14,270 nucleotides of DNA from the NCBI GenBank assembly GCA_913052655.1, contig CAJXFN010000021.1, forward strand, positions 1 through 14,270. Reading direction: 5' to 3'. Source of the stretch: an uncultured Flavobacteriales bacterium (GTDB lineage Bacteria; Bacteroidota; Bacteroidia; Flavobacteriales; BACL11). This document shows, piece after piece, positions 7,686 to 14,270 of the stretch; the stretch's first letter is position 1; each line of letters starts with the position of its first letter. The position numbers and the translations under genes were made by a program. The notes beneath the pieces are model-generated. The model saw only the letters and a program-made list of their open reading frames with translations, did no database searches and had not been told where the DNA came from.

Positions 7686-7716
7686 AAAAAAAGGAATCTT
7701 TCAGATTCCTTTTTTT
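7686..7716. terminator. Bidirectional intrinsic terminator between convergent genes
   Basis: AAAAAAAGGAATCT (7686-7699) and its exact complement (7703-7716) form a 14-base-pair stem with loop TTC. The core GGAATCT/AGATTCC is flanked by seven A on one side and seven T on the other, so it works as hairpin plus T-tract in both directions. It serves the barrel gene (+) and the zinc-ribbon gene (-), whose stop codons lie 3 and 14 bases away. Confidence 0.95.
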
Positions 7717-7730
7717 ATACAATATTTGAT

Positions 7731-8483
7731 TTATAATTTTTCTGATAGAATATTAGAATCGACCAATATTCGTCCACAATGTTCACAAACAATTACCTTT
7801 TTGTGAAGTTTAATGTCTAATTGTTTTTGAGGAGGAATCTTATTAAAACATCCTCCGCAAGCATCTCTATCAACAGAAACTAATGCTAATCCGTTTCGAA
7901 CGCTTCCTCTAATTCTATTATATGATGATAGCAATCTATTATCTATTTTCTTCTGAGCTAATTGTGATTTTTTCATTAACTCCTTCTCTTCCTTTTCTGT
8001 TTCTGAGGTAATTTCAGAAAGTTCTGATTTTTTAGTCTCTAAATCTTCTTTATTTTCAGTTAATATTTCAGCTGTTGAAGCAATAAGTTCTTCTTTCATA
8101 ACTACTTTAGCTTTAAACTCATTAATTTGTTTCTCTGAAAGCTCTATTTCTAACTCTTGAAACTCAACCTCTTTTGTTAAGGATGTAAATTCTCTATTGT
8201 TTTTAATATTATTTAATTGAGTTTTATATCTTTCAATTAACTCTGTAGAATTTTTAATTGATTCTTTTTTAGTTTTTATATCATCTTTTAGAGATGATTT
8301 ATCTTCTTCAAACTTCTCTAATCTTGATTCTAATCTCACAATCTCATCTTCAAGATCCTGTATCTCTACAGGCAATTCACCTCTTACAATTCTTAATTGA
8401 TCAATCTCTGAATCTACACATTGTAAATCAAATAATGCTTTTAATTTTTCTTCAACTGATATACTAATTGATTTTTTTGCCAT
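7731..8483 (-). CDS. Coiled-coil protein with C-terminal C4 zinc ribbon (DUF164/zf-RING_7 type)
   Basis: The 250-residue protein has a long, charged coiled coil from about residue 30 to 180 (Glu/Lys/Leu-rich heptads). A zinc ribbon follows with ligands C209, C212, C233 and C236 (CGGC...CEHC) and the family segment CFNKIPPQ. Relatives include Helicobacter HP0958 (FlgZ), which binds RpoN and flagellin mRNA, and chlamydial CdsZ/CT398. In Bacteroidota the family is found without flagella, and its task there is unclear; a nucleic-acid or RNA-polymerase-related role is inference. The ATG at 8483 lies one base after the stop of the Nif3 gene, so the two form an operon. Transcription ends at the shared terminator 7686-7716. 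Confidence 0.9.
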   Translation of the reverse strand: MAKKSISISVEEKLKALFDLQCVDSEIDQLRIVRGELPVEIQDLEDEIVRLESRLEKFEEDKSSLKDDIKTKKESIKNSTELIERYKTQLNNIKNNREFTSLTKEVEFQELEIELSEKQINEFKAKVVMKEELIASTAEILTENKEDLETKKSELSEITSETEKEEKELMKKSQLAQKKIDNRLLSSYNRIRGSVRNGLALVSVDRDACGGCFNKIPPQKQLDIKLHKKVIVCEHCGRILVDSNILSEKL

Positions 8484-8484
8484 T

Positions 8485-9579
8485 TTACAGGTAATTAATT
8501 GGGTTTGTATTCACTTTTGATAACAAGACGGCAAATTTACTAAAATTATTGATAAGCAAGTCATAAATTAAGTTCTTTGTAAACTGTTCACTTTCATAGT
8601 GTCCAATATCTGCAATTATTAGATCATTTTCTGCATTAAAAAACTCATGGTATTTAAAATCTGAACTTATAAAGATATCTGAATGTACCGACTTAGCTTT
8701 ATTCAATAAAAAACTACCACTACCTCCACAAATCGCTACACGTTTGATAGTATCTTTTACAATTTCAGTATACCTTATACAATCTGTTTTCATTACAGAT
8801 TTTAATTTATGAAGAAACTCTATTGAAGAAATCTCATTATCTAACTCACCAACAATTCCAGATCCAACATCCTGAAAAACATTTTCTAGTAAATATATCT
8901 GATATGAAACCTCCTCATATGGATGAGTTTTCTTCATCTCATTTATCAATGTAATTTCAATTTCTTTAGGATAAACAAGTTCTATCTTAACTTCCTCTAC
9001 TGTTTTTTGAAATCCTATTTCTCCAATAGCAGGGATCGCTTTATCTAATGGAAAAAAGCTCCCCTCTCCATAAGTTTGAAATGAACAATTCTTATAATTA
9101 CCAATTTTTCCAGCTCCAACATTAAATAACGACTCTTTTAACTCTTCAACATTTTCCTTAGGAACATATACTACTAGTTTTCTTAATGAATCTCTCTTTG
9201 GCGATAAAATTTTTTGATTCTTTAAATCTAATAAATCAGCAATTTTACTGTTTACTCCTCCAATAACATTATCTAAGTTTGTATGAATAGCATATATTGC
9301 AATATTATTTTTAATGGCTTTAATTATAGTTCTTTCTACATGATTTGTTTCTGTTAATTTCATGATCCCAGAAAAAATTATGGGATGATGTGCGATAATT
9401 AAATTACATCCATTTTCGATTGCTTCATCCACAACCTCTTCAGTACTATCTAAACAAACGAGAGCAGAAGTAACTTCATTCTCTCTATTCCCAACAATTA
9501 GACCTGAATTATCATAATTCTCTTGATAATTTAGTGGAGCTATTGTTTCTAAAAATTGAATAATATCTTTAATTTTCAT
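8485..9579 (-). CDS. Nif3-like dinuclear metal-centre hexameric protein
   Basis: This 364-residue protein belongs to the Nif3/YbgI family (often labelled GTP cyclohydrolase I type 2 homolog). Family motifs are DNSGLIVG (23-30), AHHPIIFSG (63-71) with metal ligands H64 and H65, HTNLDNVIGGVN (99-110) with D103, and the C-terminal GHYESE (326-331) supplying H327 and E329. The middle section contains the PII/CutA-like insertion seen in the long form (HPYEEVSYQIY, 219-229), which explains a length well above the ~250 of E. coli YbgI. The start is placed at ATG 9579 (MKIKDIIQFLE); the in-frame ATG at 9594 lies upstream of the -7 box at 9584-9591, so it would not be transcribed from there. The physiological reaction is not established for the family. 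It leads the two-gene unit with the zinc-ribbon protein. Confidence 0.93.
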   Translation of the reverse strand: MKIKDIIQFLETIAPLNYQENYDNSGLIVGNRENEVTSALVCLDSTEEVVDEAIENGCNLIIAHHPIIFSGIMKLTETNHVERTIIKAIKNNIAIYAIHTNLDNVIGGVNSKIADLLDLKNQKILSPKRDSLRKLVVYVPKENVEELKESLFNVGAGKIGNYKNCSFQTYGEGSFFPLDKAIPAIGEIGFQKTVEEVKIELVYPKEIEITLINEMKKTHPYEEVSYQIYLLENVFQDVGSGIVGELDNEISSIEFLHKLKSVMKTDCIRYTEIVKDTIKRVAICGGSGSFLLNKAKSVHSDIFISSDFKYHEFFNAENDLIIADIGHYESEQFTKNLIYDLLINNFSKFAVLLSKVNTNPINYL

Positions 9580-9583
9580 TTTC

Positions 9584-9591
9584 CAAATATA
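9584..9591 (-). promoter_or_regulatory. Candidate -7 box for the Nif3 operon, leaderless-type spacing
   Basis: TATATTTG on the minus strand fits TAnnTTTG and ends four bases before the ATG at 9579, so the transcript would begin at or next to the start codon. No -33 TTTG lies at the standard distance. The box is intact in a 43-base divergent gap, which raises its credibility. Confidence 0.5.
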
Positions 9592-9610
9592 CAAATAGTT
9601 AAGATATGAC

Positions 9611-9618
9611 TATCTTTG
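9611..9618 (+). promoter_or_regulatory. Candidate -7 box for the lpxK operon, leaderless-type spacing
   Basis: TATCTTTG fits TAnnTTTG and ends four bases before the lpxK ATG at 9623, so transcription should start close to the first base of the start codon. The -33 element is not evident. It is identical to the box in front of the lipoprotein gene (5166-5173). Confidence 0.5.
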
Positions 9619-9622
9619 CCAT

Positions 9623-10657
9623 ATGAGATTTTTGCTTCTTCCATTTTATTTAGTTTACGGATTAATTATATCAATACGTAATATATTATTTGATTGGAAA
9701 ATATTAAAATCAAAAACATATGACATTCCTATAATTTGTGTTGGAAATATTAGTGTTGGAGGTACAGGAAAAACTCCTCATATTGAATATCTAATAAATT
9801 TACTTTCTGATAAAAAGTTAACCATTTTAAGTAGAGGATACGGAAGGATATCCAAAGAAAAAAAAATAGTTACAATAGATTCAAATTATCTAGATGCAGG
9901 TGACGAACCTTTACAAATAAAACAAAAGTATCCACATACTAACGTTATTGTTGCTAGGAATAGAAGAAAAGGAATAGAAGAAATATTAAAGAAACATCCT
10001 AGTACAGATATAGTATTAATGGATGATGGCTTTCAACATAGATGGGTTGCGAAAGGTTTAAATATTATTTTAAACAATTACTCTAGACCTATTTATTCTG
10101 ATTGCTTAATGCCAATTGGTAGGTTAAGAGATTCCAAATCTTCCATTAATAGAGCAAATATTATAATAACAACTAAGTGTCCAAATATTAATGAAAAGGA
10201 AAAAAAATATATCTCAAAAAAACTTAATTTATCAAATAAACAAAAATTATATTTTTCATCTGTAGAATACGGTAAATGTAGAGAGATTTTCTCAAATAAA
10301 ATATTTGATGATATAAACGGGTATAATATACTTTTGGTTAGTAGTATCGCAAATGCAGAAGATTTAAAAATCTTTTTAAAAAGTAATCAAAATTTAGTAA
10401 CTCATCTTTCTTTTCCTGATCATCACAAATACTCTAAATCAGACATCAAAAATATCTTAATAAAATTTAACTCTTTTAATTCTGACAAAAATATTATCTT
10501 GACCACCGAAAAAGATAAAGTAAAACTCGTCAATTTTAAAGATAATTTTAAAGATAATAAAATCTATTTTATTCCTATTAAAATTAACATACAAGATTCC
10601 GAGAAGTTTAATAACGAAATAATACAATATGTTACTGAGCATAAAAGAAAGCGTTGA
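9623..10657 (+). CDS. lpxK: Tetraacyldisaccharide 4'-kinase
   Basis: LpxK phosphorylates the 4' position of the tetraacyldisaccharide-1-phosphate precursor, giving lipid IVA, on the inner face of the inner membrane. The 344-residue sequence has the N-terminal membrane helix (LLLPFYLVYGLIISI, 4-18), the P-loop GNISVGGTGKTP (41-52), SRGYGR (70-75), DAGDEP (91-96), the DDGFQHR signature (134-140), LMPIGRLRD (162-170), FPDHHKYS (264-271) and TTEKDKVKL (294-302), all in family order. Length is normal. The gene opens a tightly packed forward unit and its last 29 bases overlap the next gene, so it is likely translationally coupled to it. It shows that the organism makes lipid A. Confidence 0.97.
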   Translation: MRFLLLPFYLVYGLIISIRNILFDWKILKSKTYDIPIICVGNISVGGTGKTPHIEYLINLLSDKKLTILSRGYGRISKEKKIVTIDSNYLDAGDEPLQIKQKYPHTNVIVARNRRKGIEEILKKHPSTDIVLMDDGFQHRWVAKGLNIILNNYSRPIYSDCLMPIGRLRDSKSSINRANIIITTKCPNINEKEKKYISKKLNLSNKQKLYFSSVEYGKCREIFSNKIFDDINGYNILLVSSIANAEDLKIFLKSNQNLVTHLSFPDHHKYSKSDIKNILIKFNSFNSDKNIILTTEKDKVKLVNFKDNFKDNKIYFIPIKINIQDSEKFNNEIIQYVTEHKRKR

Positions 10658-11438
10658 CTTTATAAAAGATAAAACTAATTTTCAAGCAGAGATTGGTATC
10701 ATTTTAGGCACCGGACTTGGTGGGTTAGTTTCTGAAATTGAAATAATACATTCAATACCATACAAAGATATACCTCATTTTCCTCTCTCAACTGTAGAAG
10801 GACACTCAGGGAGACTAATTTTAGGTAAATTAGGTGGAAAGAAAATTATCGCTATGCAAGGAAGATTTCATTTTTACGAAGGATACACAATAGATAAGGT
10901 TACTTTTCCAGTGCGAGTAATGAAATTCTTAGGTATTGAATACCTAATAGTATCTAATGCGAGTGGAGGTGTAAATCCAAATTTTGAAGTCGGAGATTTA
11001 ATGATTTTAGAAGATCATATTTGTCTTATTCCAAATCCTTTAATTGGAACGAATCTAGACGATTTAGGACCAAGATTTCCGGATATGAGCGAACCCTACG
11101 ATAAAAACCTCATTAAACTTGCAGAGGATATTGCTCATGAAAAAAATATTCAATTGAAAAAAGGAGTATACGTAGCTCTTTCGGGTCCTACTCTTGAAAC
11201 TCCTGCAGAATATAAATACATGAGAATAATTGGTGGAGATACTGTTGGTATGTCTACCGCACCAGAAGTGATTGTTGCTAGACATATGAATATCCCTTGC
11301 TTTGCTATGTCGGTGATCACAGATTTAGGAGTTCCAGGAAAAATTAAGAAAGTAACACATGAAGAAATACAAAAGGTTTCTGAAAATGCAGAACCAAAGT
11401 TAACATTAATAATAAAAAATTTAATTTCAAAAATATAA
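10629..11438 (+). CDS. punA: Purine nucleoside phosphorylase, trimeric (PNP-I) family
   Basis: The enzyme splits purine nucleosides with phosphate into base and ribose-1-phosphate for purine salvage in the cytoplasm. The 269 residues show the phosphate-binding loop ILGTGLGGL (25-33), GRFHFYEGY (78-86), NASGGVNPNF (110-119), GPTLETPAEY (186-195) with the base-binding Glu194, and VGMSTAPEVIVARH (206-219). HEEI near 244-247 supplies the ribose-side His. At the position of human Asn243, which reads the 6-oxo group of the base, this protein has Asp232 (VITDLG). An Asp there is seen in the related MTA phosphorylases, which act on adenine nucleosides, so preference for guanosine/inosine over adenosine should not be assumed. 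The ATG at 10629 lies inside the end of lpxK; no later start keeps the N-terminal helix. Confidence 0.94.
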   Translation: MLLSIKESVDFIKDKTNFQAEIGIILGTGLGGLVSEIEIIHSIPYKDIPHFPLSTVEGHSGRLILGKLGGKKIIAMQGRFHFYEGYTIDKVTFPVRVMKFLGIEYLIVSNASGGVNPNFEVGDLMILEDHICLIPNPLIGTNLDDLGPRFPDMSEPYDKNLIKLAEDIAHEKNIQLKKGVYVALSGPTLETPAEYKYMRIIGGDTVGMSTAPEVIVARHMNIPCFAMSVITDLGVPGKIKKVTHEEIQKVSENAEPKLTLIIKNLISKI

Positions 11439-11440
11439 AT

Positions 11441-12802
11441 ATGAAACACTTACTTCTTACTTTAAATATTTGCATTTATAGTATATCTGCTTTTTCTCAA
11501 ACAAACGCCAATCTATTATTTCAATGGGACGACCCATCTTTGATTGGATCTAGTATGTATGACAACACATATAATGAATGCTGGGGATTTAAAATAAATG
11601 ATCATGAAATTGCAGTAATAGGATCTACTGCTGGAACTCACTTTTTTGATGTTACAGATCCTCAAAATAGTACAGAAGTCGCATTTGTTGCTGGAGCATA
11701 TACAGGTGCCGGTGTTATACATAGAGATTATCATGATTATAATGGATATTTGTATGCGGTTTGTGATGAAGGAAACTCAAGTACTCTGCAAATTATTGAT
11801 ATTTCAAATTTGCCAAATAGTGTTACAACAGTTTATGATTCAGATTCATTATTTCAAAAGGCTCATAATATTTTTATTGATACTAATACTGCGAAATTAT
11901 ATGCTTGCGCTGTAAAACATGTAAATCCCACAAGTTATACAGCAATGGACATATATTCTTTATCAAATCCTACTCTACCAAACTTAATTTACACCTATGA
12001 TGAAGTAGGACATGTTCATGATGCATACGTCAGAAATGACACTGCTTTTTTAAATTGCGGTAACGATGGATTTAAAATAATAGATTTCACTTATTTAGAT
12101 GTTCCAGGGGGAATGGCTCCAATAGAATTAGCTTCATTAAGCACTTATCATGATGCAGGTTATAATCATTCTGGATGGCTTTCAGATAATGGTAAATTTT
12201 ATGTAATGATGGATGAAAATCATGGATATGATGTAAAAATATTAGATGTTTCTGATTTTAATAACATTACCGAAATTTCTATTTTTAACTCAGGTACAAA
12301 TCCTCAGTGCATGGCACATAATGGAATTATAAAAGGAAATTTATTATACATATCCTACTATCATGACGGGTTGAGAATTTTTGACATCTCAGACCCGTAT
12401 AATCCTAATCAGATTATTTATTACGACACGTATACTCCATCATCCTACAATTCTTATAAAGGCGCTTGGGGCGTATATCCATATTTACCCTCAGGAAATA
12501 TAATTGTTTCAGATATGCAAACAGGTTTATATATTTTAGATTGCTCAACACCTACAAACATTGTTGATCATCAATCATCTATTTCATCTATATATCCAAA
12601 CCCTGTTTTTTCAAGTTTCACAGTAAACAGTTCTGCTAATAGAATTGAAATAACTGATATTTCGGGTAGAATAATTATAGAAGAAAATTTATTATCAGAG
12701 AAAAGAGTTTGTAGAAACAATATTTCAAATGGTTTGTATATTTATCGCCTTTTTAATGAAGAGAATAAAGAAATAAAAAAAGGTAAAATTATCTTTGAAT
12801 AA
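11441..12802 (+). CDS. Secreted LVIVD-repeat (choice-of-anchor B) protein with T9SS sorting domain
   Basis: The 453-residue protein has a signal peptide (about 1-19, ending SAFS before Gln20). At least six LVIVD-type beta-propeller repeats carry the motif hydrophobic-x-I/F-D-[VI]-[ST]-[DN]-x-x-[NS]: THFFDVTDPQ (66-75), LQIIDISNLP (116-125), MDIYSLSNPT (169-178), FKIIDFTYLD (211-220), VKILDVSDFN (265-274) and LRIFDISDPY (311-320); LYILDCSTPT near 363-372 closes the propeller. The C-terminal ~75 residues form a type A T9SS sorting domain: YPNP at 385-388, then ITDISGRIII (404-413), SNGLYIYRL (429-437) and a Lys-rich final strand. It should be exported by Sec, carried across the outer membrane by the type 9 system, and released or surface-anchored. 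The substrate is unknown. It starts two bases after the PNP stop, an odd partner in an otherwise housekeeping unit. Confidence 0.9.
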   Translation: MKHLLLTLNICIYSISAFSQTNANLLFQWDDPSLIGSSMYDNTYNECWGFKINDHEIAVIGSTAGTHFFDVTDPQNSTEVAFVAGAYTGAGVIHRDYHDYNGYLYAVCDEGNSSTLQIIDISNLPNSVTTVYDSDSLFQKAHNIFIDTNTAKLYACAVKHVNPTSYTAMDIYSLSNPTLPNLIYTYDEVGHVHDAYVRNDTAFLNCGNDGFKIIDFTYLDVPGGMAPIELASLSTYHDAGYNHSGWLSDNGKFYVMMDENHGYDVKILDVSDFNNITEISIFNSGTNPQCMAHNGIIKGNLLYISYYHDGLRIFDISDPYNPNQIIYYDTYTPSSYNSYKGAWGVYPYLPSGNIIVSDMQTGLYILDCSTPTNIVDHQSSISSIYPNPVFSSFTVNSSANRIEITDISGRIIIEENLLSEKRVCRNNISNGLYIYRLFNEENKEIKKGKIIFE

Positions 12803-14270
12803 ATGAGAATATCTGAAAAATATGAGGCTATAATTGGACTTGAAGTTCATGCCCAACTTTTAACAAACACCAAGGCATATTCCTCTGACGAGAATATTTA
12901 TGGAGCAAACCCTAATACTAAAACCTGTCCTGTAACATTAGGACATCCTGGTACACTTCCTGTATGTAACACAAAAGTTATTGAATATGCGGTGAAAATG
13001 GGAATTGCTATTGGATCTGAGATTAGAGAAAGAAATGAATATGCCAGAAAAAATTATTTCTATGCAGATTTACCAAAAGGATATCAAATTACACAAGACA
13101 CTACCCCTATTTGTAATGGAGGATATATTGAGATAAAAGACGAAGAAGGAAAAGATAAAAAGGTTAGAATTACACGAATACATATGGAAGAGGATGCTGG
13201 AAAGAGTATTCATGATTTAGATCCATTTAATACTCTTATCGACTTAAACAGAGCTGGAGTTCCTCTAATTGAAATTGTAACTGAGCCCGATATAAGAAGT
13301 TCAGAAGAAGCCTATAATTATATTCAAGAAGTAAGAAAATTAGTACGATATATTGGGATATGTGATGGGAATATGGAAGAAGGAAGTTTAAGATGTGACG
13401 CAAATGTTTCTGTAAGAATTAAGGGAGATGAAGGATTTGGGACAAAGGTTGAGGTTAAAAATATGAATTCTAGTTCAAATGTAAGGAAAGCGATTGAATA
13501 TGAAATAAATAGACAGATAAATATCTTAGAAAAAAAAGAAGAAGTAATTCATGAAACAAGAAGTTTTAATGCAACAAATGGAAGTACAATATCTATGAGA
13601 CACAAGGAAGAAGCTAATGACTATAGATATTTCCCTGAACCAGATTTACAACCTGTGATAGTTACTCAAGACTACATAGAAGAAATTAAGAAATCTTTAC
13701 CTCTATTACCTAAACAATTATTCTTAAAATTTACAGAAGAATATAATTTATCTGCAATCGCAGTTACAGCAGGGGCGTGGACGAGTGGTGCAAATTATCC
13801 TGTAACAATACAAGATGCCGCAGGGTCTGGACCAGTGACAGCGTCAGTGATATATGGTGGTTATGATGGACCTGCTTATGTAGGACTTACAAACGAATAC
13901 AATGGTACAGCTTATTCTACTAGTAACCCAATGGGTACTGCTAGAGCTTGTTATAATACTGGCGCAGGGTCTCAAACAGCTGCATTACAGGCTAGTGGAT
14001 ACGCAACATCAGAACATACAAATGCTTCAGAGGAATACAATGGTACTTCTTGGTCAGAGGGAAATAATTTAAATTATGAGAGATATAATGCCACGGGTGG
14101 CGGAGTACAAACATCTGCCATAATATGTGGAGGAAATGGTGATCCTAGTAACTCAGCAAATGCGTATAATGAATCTTATAACGGTACATCTTGGAGTAAT
14201 GAAACTGCTCTTCCAGGGACAACAGCAGGGGGTAAAATGTACTCAGGCACAGGTGAGACGGCCTCATTAA
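12803..14270 (+). CDS. gatB: GatB (Asp/Glu-tRNA amidotransferase subunit B), 5' two thirds, running into a foreign repeat array
   Basis: GatB, with GatA and GatC, converts Glu-tRNA(Gln) and/or Asp-tRNA(Asn) to the amidated forms. The ATG directly follows the stop of the upstream gene. Residues 1 to about 317 are clear GatB: YEAIIGLEVHAQL (7-19), RKNYFYADLPKGYQIT (82-97), NRAGVPLIEIVTEPDI (149-164), EEGSLRCDANVSVR (192-205), VEVKNMNSSSNVRKAIEYEI (216-235) and RHKEEANDYRYFPEPDL (266-282). The expected continuation after EEYNLSA is the YDAxVLT segment and the GatB/YqeY tRNA-binding tail (~160 residues). Instead, from about residue 318 the frame stays open into unrelated Gly/Thr/Asn/Tyr repeats up to the window end, 489 codons with no stop. 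The true gatB is therefore truncated here by a sequence junction near 13,742-13,757, probably an assembly chimera; the fused product should not be taken as a real protein without checking. Confidence 0.9.
   Translation, partial: MRISEKYEAIIGLEVHAQLLTNTKAYSSDENIYGANPNTKTCPVTLGHPGTLPVCNTKVIEYAVKMGIAIGSEIRERNEYARKNYFYADLPKGYQITQDTTPICNGGYIEIKDEEGKDKKVRITRIHMEEDAGKSIHDLDPFNTLIDLNRAGVPLIEIVTEPDIRSSEEAYNYIQEVRKLVRYIGICDGNMEEGSLRCDANVSVRIKGDEGFGTKVEVKNMNSSSNVRKAIEYEINRQINILEKKEEVIHETRSFNATNGSTISMRHKEEANDYRYFPEPDLQPVIVTQDYIEEIKKSLPLLPKQLFLKFTEEYNLSAIAVTAGAWTSGANYPVTIQDAAGSGPVTASVIYGGYDGPAYVGLTNEYNGTAYSTSNPMGTARACYNTGAGSQTAALQASGYATSEHTNASEEYNGTSWSEGNNLNYERYNATGGGVQTSAIICGGNGDPSNSANAYNESYNGTSWSNETALPGTTAGGKMYSGTGETASL
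13757..14270 (+). repeat. Tandem 46-47-codon degenerate repeats, phage-structural-protein-like
   Basis: In the frame continuing from gatB, a repeat unit recurs with the end motif [EN]-[ES]-YNGT: Tyr codons at 13898, 14036 and 14177, spaced 138 and 141 bases. Each unit runs W/Y-[ST]-x-G/N-x-N-(10 residues)-G-[AS/G]-[GV]-Q-T-[AS]-[AV]-(GG/SG)-(about 12 residues)-EYNGT, for example SWSEGNNLNYER, GGGVQTSAIICGGNG and ESYNGT. The DNA word GAATACAATGGTAC is exact at 13895 and 14033. A hand count gives about 42% GC over 13741-14220, against about 32% for gatB lines just upstream. From memory, such YNGT/GxGTQT repeats are common in marine phage tail or virion proteins; this is recollection, not a search result. 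The array is cut by the window end. Confidence 0.75.

Noticed and set aside
9580..9594. Upstream ATG at 9594 as the Nif3 start
   Set aside because: It adds five residues not typical of the family and lies before the likely transcription start; MKIKDIIQFLE at 9579 is the usual N-terminus.
13742..13760. Prophage attachment site within gatB
   Set aside because: No integrase, tRNA target or core direct repeat is visible, and the other edge is outside the window; a chimera explains the junction more simply.
13757..14270. CRISPR array or tandem DNA repeat locus
   Set aside because: The periodicity is 138-141 bases, in codon multiples, with conservation at protein level and no short identical repeats with unique spacers.

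Overview
The window looks like a piece of a low-GC (about 30%) marine Bacteroidota genome, most likely Flavobacteriia. The evidence is a type 9 secretion C-terminal sorting domain, TAnnTTTG-type -7 promoter boxes, start codons without clear Shine-Dalgarno sequences, an archaeal/eukaryotic-type prolyl-tRNA synthetase, an OmpP1/FadL-like barrel of the Bacteroidota type and lipid A synthesis. Everything up to about 13,750 is ordinary chromosomal gene content. The last ~515 bases do not belong with the rest.

Layout. (1) 3-1040 (+): 3' part of a gene with three SPOR-like repeats, cut by the window start. (2) 1060-2217 (-): THUMP-domain RNA methyltransferase, converging on it. (3) 2218-2468: AT-rich gap. 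(4) 2469-5088 (-): proS, an unrecognised conserved-looking gene, then a promoter, tRNA-Glu(UUC), rpsT and a strong terminator. (5) 5204-7682 (+): a Tyr/Asn-rich lipoprotein and an OmpP1/FadL-like outer-membrane barrel, divergent from proS and closed by a bidirectional terminator at 7686-7716. (6) 7731-9579 (-): Nif3-family protein and a coiled-coil/C4 zinc-ribbon protein, one base apart. (7) 9623-12802 and on (+): lpxK, purine nucleoside phosphorylase (29-base overlap), a secreted LVIVD-repeat/T9SS protein and gatB (start codon directly after the previous stop), apparently one transcription unit.

Functional themes are translation (tRNA-Glu, bS20, ProRS, GatB, rRNA methylation), cell envelope (LpxK, barrel, lipoprotein, SPOR protein, T9SS cargo) and purine salvage.

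The most unusual point is at the right end. gatB is intact through about residue 317 of its catalytic domain, then runs in frame, without a stop, into a ~46-47-residue repeat array (YNGT signature) of higher GC (about 42% against about 32%). These repeats resemble those of marine phage structural proteins, and the GatB tail is missing. The simplest reading is an assembly chimera or a very recent rearrangement, not a new fusion gene. I found no CRISPR array, IS element, toxin-antitoxin pair, defence island or other undescribed system.
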